DNA of 64,000 nt, from the NCBI RefSeq assembly GCF_001956215.1, contig NZ_MRTQ01000011.1, positions 62,001-126,000 on the forward strand, read 5' to 3'. Below are positions 60,324-64,000 of the stretch, one piece after another. This DNA is from Paenibacillus sp. FSL R5-0490. GTDB lineage: Bacteria > Bacillota > Bacilli > Bacillales > Cytobacillaceae. Positions within the stretch are counted from its first letter, which is position 1; each line of letters opens with the position of its first letter. Under the pieces are notes generated by a model. That model was not told where the DNA came from. It did not search any database and saw nothing but the letters and a program-made list of their open reading frames with translations. The position numbers and the translations under genes are program-made.

Positions 60324-61088
60324 ATGCTCCAGGTCAAAAATATGTCCTTTTCAGTGCCGGACAAGCAAATTTTAAATAATATCACTTTTTCTGTGGAACA
60401 GGGAAAGTTCGTTGGGATCATTGGACCGAATGGAAGCGGAAAATCGACGATGCTTAAAATCATTTATCGTCATTTAAAACAAACGAGCGGTTTCGTGACG
60501 TTATATGAAAAAGATATTCTCGATCTCCCGCAGAAAAAACTTGCTCAGGAGTTAGCTGCTGTAAGTCAGGAAACACCGGTACTCTTCGATTTTACAGTAA
60601 AAGATTTGGTCATGATGGGGCGGACGCCGTACAAAAAATGGCTTGCAGCTGATAACCAGGAGGACTTTGCCATTGTGGAAGAAAGCATGATACTCGCAAA
60701 TGTGCTTCACCTGGAAAACCGCATGTTTAACCAATTATCCGGAGGCGAGAAGAAGCGGGTGATGCTCGCACGCGCCCTGGCACAGCAGGCAAACATATTA
60801 ATTCTGGATGAACCGACCAATCATCTGGATATTGAACATCAATATCAGTTAATGGATTTAATAAGGGATCTGCCGATAACGATTGTGGCAGCGCTCCATG
60901 ATTTAAACCTGGCAGCCGGGTATTGCGATGAACTCCTTGTCATGAACGATGGAGCTCTATATATGTCGGGGACACCTGAGCAAGTCCTGACAAAAGAGAC
61001 ATTGAAGGAAGTCTTCCATATGGAGGCCGGTGTATCGAAAAATCCATTTACCAAAAAACTTCATTTATTTTTCTACACAAACGATTAA
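60324..61088 (+). CDS. btuD: ABC transporter ATP-binding protein (BtuD-like)
   Basis: ATPase of 254 residues for the BtuC-like permease. Walker A is IIGPNGSGKSTMLKIIYRHL near residue 33, Q-loop VSQETPVLFDFTVKDLVMMG near 85, signature NQLSGGEKKRVMLARALAQQ near 135, Walker B ANILILDEPTNHLDIEHQYQ near 158 and the H-loop VAALHDLNLAAGYCDE near 190. Dimer in the membrane complex. AAGG lies in front of the ATG that follows the permease stop. The protein is of the FepC/BtuD class. Confidence 0.92.
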   Translation: MLQVKNMSFSVPDKQILNNITFSVEQGKFVGIIGPNGSGKSTMLKIIYRHLKQTSGFVTLYEKDILDLPQKKLAQELAAVSQETPVLFDFTVKDLVMMGRTPYKKWLAADNQEDFAIVEESMILANVLHLENRMFNQLSGGEKKRVMLARALAQQANILILDEPTNHLDIEHQYQLMDLIRDLPITIVAALHDLNLAAGYCDELLVMNDGALYMSGTPEQVLTKETLKEVFHMEAGVSKNPFTKKLHLFFYTND

Positions 61089-61105
61089 ATGGAATCGAGG
61101 GACCG

Positions 61106-62098
61106 ATGAACATGAAAAATCGCAGAATTTGGGCTTTTCACGTCTTAGCGGCTGTATTATTATTAGCCGCGTGCTCAGCAGAAGAAGCAAATACAGCACA
61201 GGTGAAAAGTGAACAAGCGGAGCCAACGGAGAAAGTGGTTATTGAAAATGAAGGCTTTGTGAATGAATACGAAGAAGCGCCAAAGCGTGCGATTACATTG
61301 AATCAGCATGTGACCGAAATCATGCTGGCACTTGGTTTGGAAGATTCAATGGCTGGCACTGCATTCTTGGATAACGAGATTTATGAGCCATTACAGAAGG
61401 CGTACGACAAGGTACCAGTATTGGCCGAGCAATATCCATCAAAGGAGCAAGTCATCTCTGCGGAAGCTGACTTTCTATATGGCGGCTGGGACAGTGCCTT
61501 CAATGAGAAAAACATTGCAACACGTGAAGAACTAAAGGAATTAGGCATTAACAGCTACTTACAATCTTCATCTGTTAAAGTGGCACCCACCCTGGAAGAT
61601 ATCTATAGTGACATCCGAAATATCGCAAAAATTTTCCGGGTCGAAGAACGAGGTGAAAAACTAATTCAACAAATGAATCAAGAAATTGACGCCATTAGTT
61701 CCCAATTGCCGGAAGTAAAAGAGCCGCTGGATGTCCTGGTTTACGACAGCGGCGAAACCGATGTATTCACCGCCACACAAAACTTCATGAATACACTTGT
61801 CACAATGGCAGGCGGGCACAATGTCTTTGGAGATGTAAAAGGCAATTGGGCCACTGTCTCAAAAGAAGATGCAGTAGAACGCCAGCCTGATGTCATTGTA
61901 GTAATAGATTATGGATCAACTACTGCAGAACAAAAAATAAAATTCCTAAAAAAGGACCCAGCCTTAAGCCAGACACCAGCCGTACAAAACGAACGCTTTG
62001 TCATCCTCCCGCTGTCGGCAGCATCTGAAGGGGTTCGTGTTGGGGAAGCGCTGGAGGTTTTGGCCAAGGGTTTCTATCCAGAAGCATTTAGGAATTAG
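61106..62098 (+). CDS. btuF: Corrinoid-binding lipoprotein (BtuF-like)
   Basis: Substrate-binding lipoprotein of 330 residues of the TroA/FecB class. The signal peptide (KNRRIWAFHVLAAVLLLAAC) ends in a lipobox with Cys23. Two lobes follow: RAITLNQHVTEIMLALGLED near residue 65, VISAEADFLYGGWDSAF near 118, and LVTMAGGHNVFGDVKGNWAT near 230. It would be anchored outside the membrane and deliver corrinoid to BtuCD. GAGGGACCG precedes the ATG at 61106; ATG 61112 is an alternative. Siderophore binding cannot be excluded by sequence. Confidence 0.88.
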   Translation: MNMKNRRIWAFHVLAAVLLLAACSAEEANTAQVKSEQAEPTEKVVIENEGFVNEYEEAPKRAITLNQHVTEIMLALGLEDSMAGTAFLDNEIYEPLQKAYDKVPVLAEQYPSKEQVISAEADFLYGGWDSAFNEKNIATREELKELGINSYLQSSSVKVAPTLEDIYSDIRNIAKIFRVEERGEKLIQQMNQEIDAISSQLPEVKEPLDVLVYDSGETDVFTATQNFMNTLVTMAGGHNVFGDVKGNWATVSKEDAVERQPDVIVVIDYGSTTAEQKIKFLKKDPALSQTPAVQNERFVILPLSAASEGVRVGEALEVLAKGFYPEAFRN

Positions 62099-62147
62099 GT
62101 GATTGTGCGTTTTTGTGGATTTTTGAACTAAAATTTATCCGCTGAGT

Positions 62148-62327
62148 TGATTGGAGCGGAGGGCACTTGATCCTCGAAAATGCTGACGCATTTCCTTCGT
62201 ACGGGGGTCATTCGAGGGAGCTTATTCAATGTCCTGCTGGAGGAGAGGGAGCGGGAGACCCCGCAGGCGAAGCCGAGGAGGCTCCCGTTCCTCCCCGCGG
62301 AAAGCAAGTGCCCGCAGCGGAAAGCAA
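62148..62327. repeat. Bacillus-type structured GC-rich repeat
   Basis: The element begins GATTGGAGCGGAGGGCACTT and ends AAGTGCCCGCAGCGGAAAGC. GGGCACTTG (62161-62169) pairs with CAAGTGCCC (62305-62313); inside, GGAGGAGAGGGAGCGGGAG pairs with CTCCCGTTCCTCC. The block with GACCCCGCAGGCGAAGCCGA and GGAGGCTCCC is the familiar sequence of a dispersed repeat found in many Bacillus genomes. Its GC content is far above its flanks. Copies are usually intergenic. An extra palindrome CCTCGAA...TTCGAGG (62172-62216) interrupts the left arm. Confidence 0.75.
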
Positions 62328-62396
62328 CGGGATTTATACTAAGCCTAAACAAGATTTCAAGATAGAGTATCAAATTTAATAGAGGGAGGTCACCCA

Positions 62397-63593
62397 ATGA
62401 CAACCTGGAACCTAACACAAATGCAGCGCCACCTGCTAATATGCAACGGCGCAACCTGCATGAGTGCAGGCGCAGAAGAAGTCACAACGCAAATACGCGA
62501 TGAAATCCGGAAAAACCGTTTAGACGAGCATATTCACACATCCCGTACACGCTGCAACGGCCGCTGTAAAGACAAATGCGTCGTCATTGATTACCCAAAA
62601 GGAACCTGGTATTCAGTCCAGCAGGAAGAAACAGCCCGCAGCATCGTTCATGAAGCAGTGAAAGAAGAGTCGATCATCTATTCAATGGAACACGGCGAAC
62701 GCAAACGCAATGAAAACCGCATTAAAGGAATTGATAAATACAAAAAAGGTAAAGGGCCAATGAAAAAAGCTGTCTTATTTGTCGGCCACGGCAGCAGGAT
62801 GGAGGCAGGGAATAACGAAGTCCGCCGATTCATCGATCAAATGAGAAACGACATTGACCCGGCCCTTCTGGTAGAAACCTGCTTCTTAGAATTTGCATCC
62901 CCCAATATTGAAGATGGCATTCAGCTTTGTGCTGAAAAAGGGGCAGATGAAATCCATGTCATTCCCATCATCTTATTACATGCCGGACACTCCAAGCTGC
63001 ACATACCGGCAGAAATTGAACATGCCAAAGAGCACTTCCCTGATATTCAGTTTACCTATGGCCAGACGATAGGAGTTCATGAGGAAGTTCTTGAAATATT
63101 AAAGTCAAGACTTGCTGAAACCGGTTTTGATGTAAATCAAACGCATGAAGATACAGCTATTTTATTAATCGGACGAGGCGGCAGCGATCCCTATGCCAAT
63201 GCAGATTTTTATAAGATAAGCAGATTGCTGTGGGAAAAGTTAAATGTATCATCCGTTGAATGTGCCTTCATGGGGGTCACAATGCCAACCGTCAATGATG
63301 GTATAGACCGCTGCATTAAACTGGGCGCCAAACGAATCATCATGCTGCCCTATTTCTTATTTACCGGCATTTTAATGGAAAGAATGAACAAAATGGCCGA
63401 ACAGTTTAAAGAAACTTATTCTCATATATCCATAGATATCGCAGAATACTTCGGATACCATCCAAAGCTGAGAACCGTCCTGCTGGAGCGAATGAACCAG
63501 GCCCTCGATGGCACTTCAACTGGAATGCAGGACCTGGAAAATTTCCGTAAATATGCGGAAGAACATGGCTATGAACATCATCACCATCATTAA
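62397..63593 (+). CDS. cbiX: CbiW-CbiX fusion: 2Fe-2S ferredoxin domain plus sirohydrochlorin cobaltochelatase
   Basis: One frame of 398 residues joins two functions. Residues 1-120 are a thioredoxin-like [2Fe-2S] domain with C16/C21 (LICNGATCMSAG) and C53/C57/C61 (RCNGRCKDKC), as in CbiW. Residues 122-398 are a long CbiX that inserts cobalt into sirohydrochlorin: FVGHGSR with His131, PIILLHAGHSKLHIP near residue 195, a second half LIGRGGSDPYAN and LPYFLFTGILMERM without the histidines, and a C-terminal HHHHH tail typical of metal handling. GGAGG precedes the ATG. An internal ATG at 62760 with AAAGGG could give CbiX alone. It lies 298 bases after btuF and before a terminator. Confidence 0.88.
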   Translation: MTTWNLTQMQRHLLICNGATCMSAGAEEVTTQIRDEIRKNRLDEHIHTSRTRCNGRCKDKCVVIDYPKGTWYSVQQEETARSIVHEAVKEESIIYSMEHGERKRNENRIKGIDKYKKGKGPMKKAVLFVGHGSRMEAGNNEVRRFIDQMRNDIDPALLVETCFLEFASPNIEDGIQLCAEKGADEIHVIPIILLHAGHSKLHIPAEIEHAKEHFPDIQFTYGQTIGVHEEVLEILKSRLAETGFDVNQTHEDTAILLIGRGGSDPYANADFYKISRLLWEKLNVSSVECAFMGVTMPTVNDGIDRCIKLGAKRIIMLPYFLFTGILMERMNKMAEQFKETYSHISIDIAEYFGYHPKLRTVLLERMNQALDGTSTGMQDLENFRKYAEEHGYEHHHHH

Positions 63594-63623
63594 AATGAAT
63601 AATTCCTATATGATTATTATTCC

Positions 63624-63647
63624 GGCTGCCAATTGGCAGTCTTTTTT
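63624..63647 (+). terminator. Intrinsic terminator of the cobalamin operon
   Basis: GGCTGCCAA pairs with TTGGCAGTC, followed by six T's, 30 bases after the cbiX stop. Confidence 0.85.
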
Positions 63648-63736
63648 ATAAGAAGTTCAGGTGCAATGCTTTAGGAATAAATAAATTCAAAGTGGGTGAA
63701 TTTAGTAATATCTGTAATAGGAAAGGCTGATCATCT

Positions 63737-64000
63737 ATGGAGAAAAAATTATTAAACCTGCTTCTCGGATTGTGCATTTTTTCTGTTCCATTTTTGTTTA
63801 AAGGGAAAAAAATGAGGGAGACTTTAGTTATTTTTTTCTCGAAAGGCGTTCTGGCTTCTCTGGTTGATGCCTATGTTGTTGGAACGAAAAGAGTAGAATA
63901 TCCGGTCCGGCCTTTTTCAAGGATTTTTAAAACCAACCTGATTTATGATATTTTGTTTTTCCCGCTTTTAAGTGTGATTTGGGTTAAGATGTCTTACAAT
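63737..64000 (+). CDS. CBO0543-like membrane protein, cut by window edge
   Basis: The ATG at 63737 opens 88 codons to the edge: LLNLLLGLCIFSVPFLFKGK, KMRETLVIFFSKGVLASLVD, AYVVGTKRVEYPVRPFSRIF, KTNLIYDILFFPLLSVIWVK. The block YPVRPF-x-(5-7)-N-x-x-YD-x-LFFP is the signature of the CBO0543 family of small membrane proteins in sporeformers. Function unknown. AGGAAAGG lies upstream at a rather long distance. Related genes occur at 21407, 21886 and 33527 in this window. Confidence 0.75.
   Translation, partial: MEKKLLNLLLGLCIFSVPFLFKGKKMRETLVIFFSKGVLASLVDAYVVGTKRVEYPVRPFSRIFKTNLIYDILFFPLLSVIWVKMSYN

Noticed and set aside
1-64000. CRISPR arrays, tRNA or rRNA genes, prophage or toxin-antitoxin modules
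   Set aside because: I looked for regularly spaced repeats, cloverleaf ends with TTCGANTC-type arms, and typical phage genes and saw none; the compact XRE gene at 37094 is paired with a membrane protein rather than a toxin.

Overview
The window looks like a piece of a Bacillaceae chromosome, that is an aerobic, spore-forming, low-GC Firmicute of the Bacillus/Cytobacillus/Neobacillus type. This rests on AGGAGG-type ribosome binding sites with frequent TTG/GTG starts, a CotF-type spore-coat operon, a GerAB germination permease, an hxlR-hxlAB locus and a ywnA-ywnB-like pair arranged as in Bacillus subtilis, and a cobalamin operon in the order known from Bacillus (Priestia) megaterium. The assignment is from gene content only.

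Left third (1-15.5 kb). After the end of a quinone-oxidoreductase-like gene, an ArsR/AHSA1 pair and a decayed IS110 element comes the metabolic centrepiece: an acyl-CoA ligase, a YesN-like AraC response regulator, and a tightly packed operon. The operon encodes XdhC, a MocA-like cytidylyltransferase, the three subunits of a molybdenum hydroxylase with a CoxG-like protein, a second acyl-CoA ligase, a crotonase and a BenE-type permease. The set (CoA ligase, Mo-hydroxylase, one crotonase, aromatic-acid permease, no ring-cleaving oxygenase) matches the logic of the 2-furoate (hmfABCDE) pathway: activate the acid to its CoA ester, hydroxylate the ring, and open the product to a 2-oxoglutarate precursor. 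The substrate is an inference.

Middle (15.5-46 kb). This is a patchwork of short transcription units separated by IS110 remnants, gene fragments and hairpin repeats. Recognisable units are a VOC protein divergent from an ECF-like sigma factor, a LysR regulator, an acyl-CoA thioesterase, an ASCH-domain protein, CBO0543-like membrane proteins (one frameshifted), the formaldehyde-fixing ribulose monophosphate genes hxlA-hxlB with divergent hxlR, an Rrf2 regulator divergent from an NmrA-type reductase with two abutting operator palindromes, an MRJP/yellow-like protein, and a spore-coat/alcohol-dehydrogenase operon (yraG-yraF-adhB-yraE-yraD synteny). Further right are a Rieske protein with a long uncharacterised C-terminal domain, an XRE/membrane-protein/small-export operon, a sialate O-acetylesterase-like enzyme, a DUF3231 protein, a frameshifted DUF985 cupin, and an orphan GerAB permease.

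Right third (46-63.6 kb). A cobalamin riboswitch with an intrinsic terminator precedes an approximately 17-kb plus-strand operon for the anaerobic (early cobalt insertion) corrin pathway: cbiH60, cbiJ, cbiC, cbiD, cbiET, cbiL, cbiF, cbiG, cbiA, a precorrin-2 dehydrogenase, uroporphyrinogen-III methyltransferase, cbiY, and the adenosyltransferase. These are followed by an uncharacterised SAM methyltransferase and a BtuCDF-type importer. After a Bacillus-type structured repeat comes a single ORF that fuses a CbiW-like 2Fe-2S domain to the cobaltochelatase CbiX. In B. megaterium, as recalled, cbiW and cbiX are separate genes at the head of the operon; here they are fused and at the tail. CbiB, CbiP and the nucleotide-loop genes are not in the window. 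A partial CBO0543-like gene runs off the right edge.
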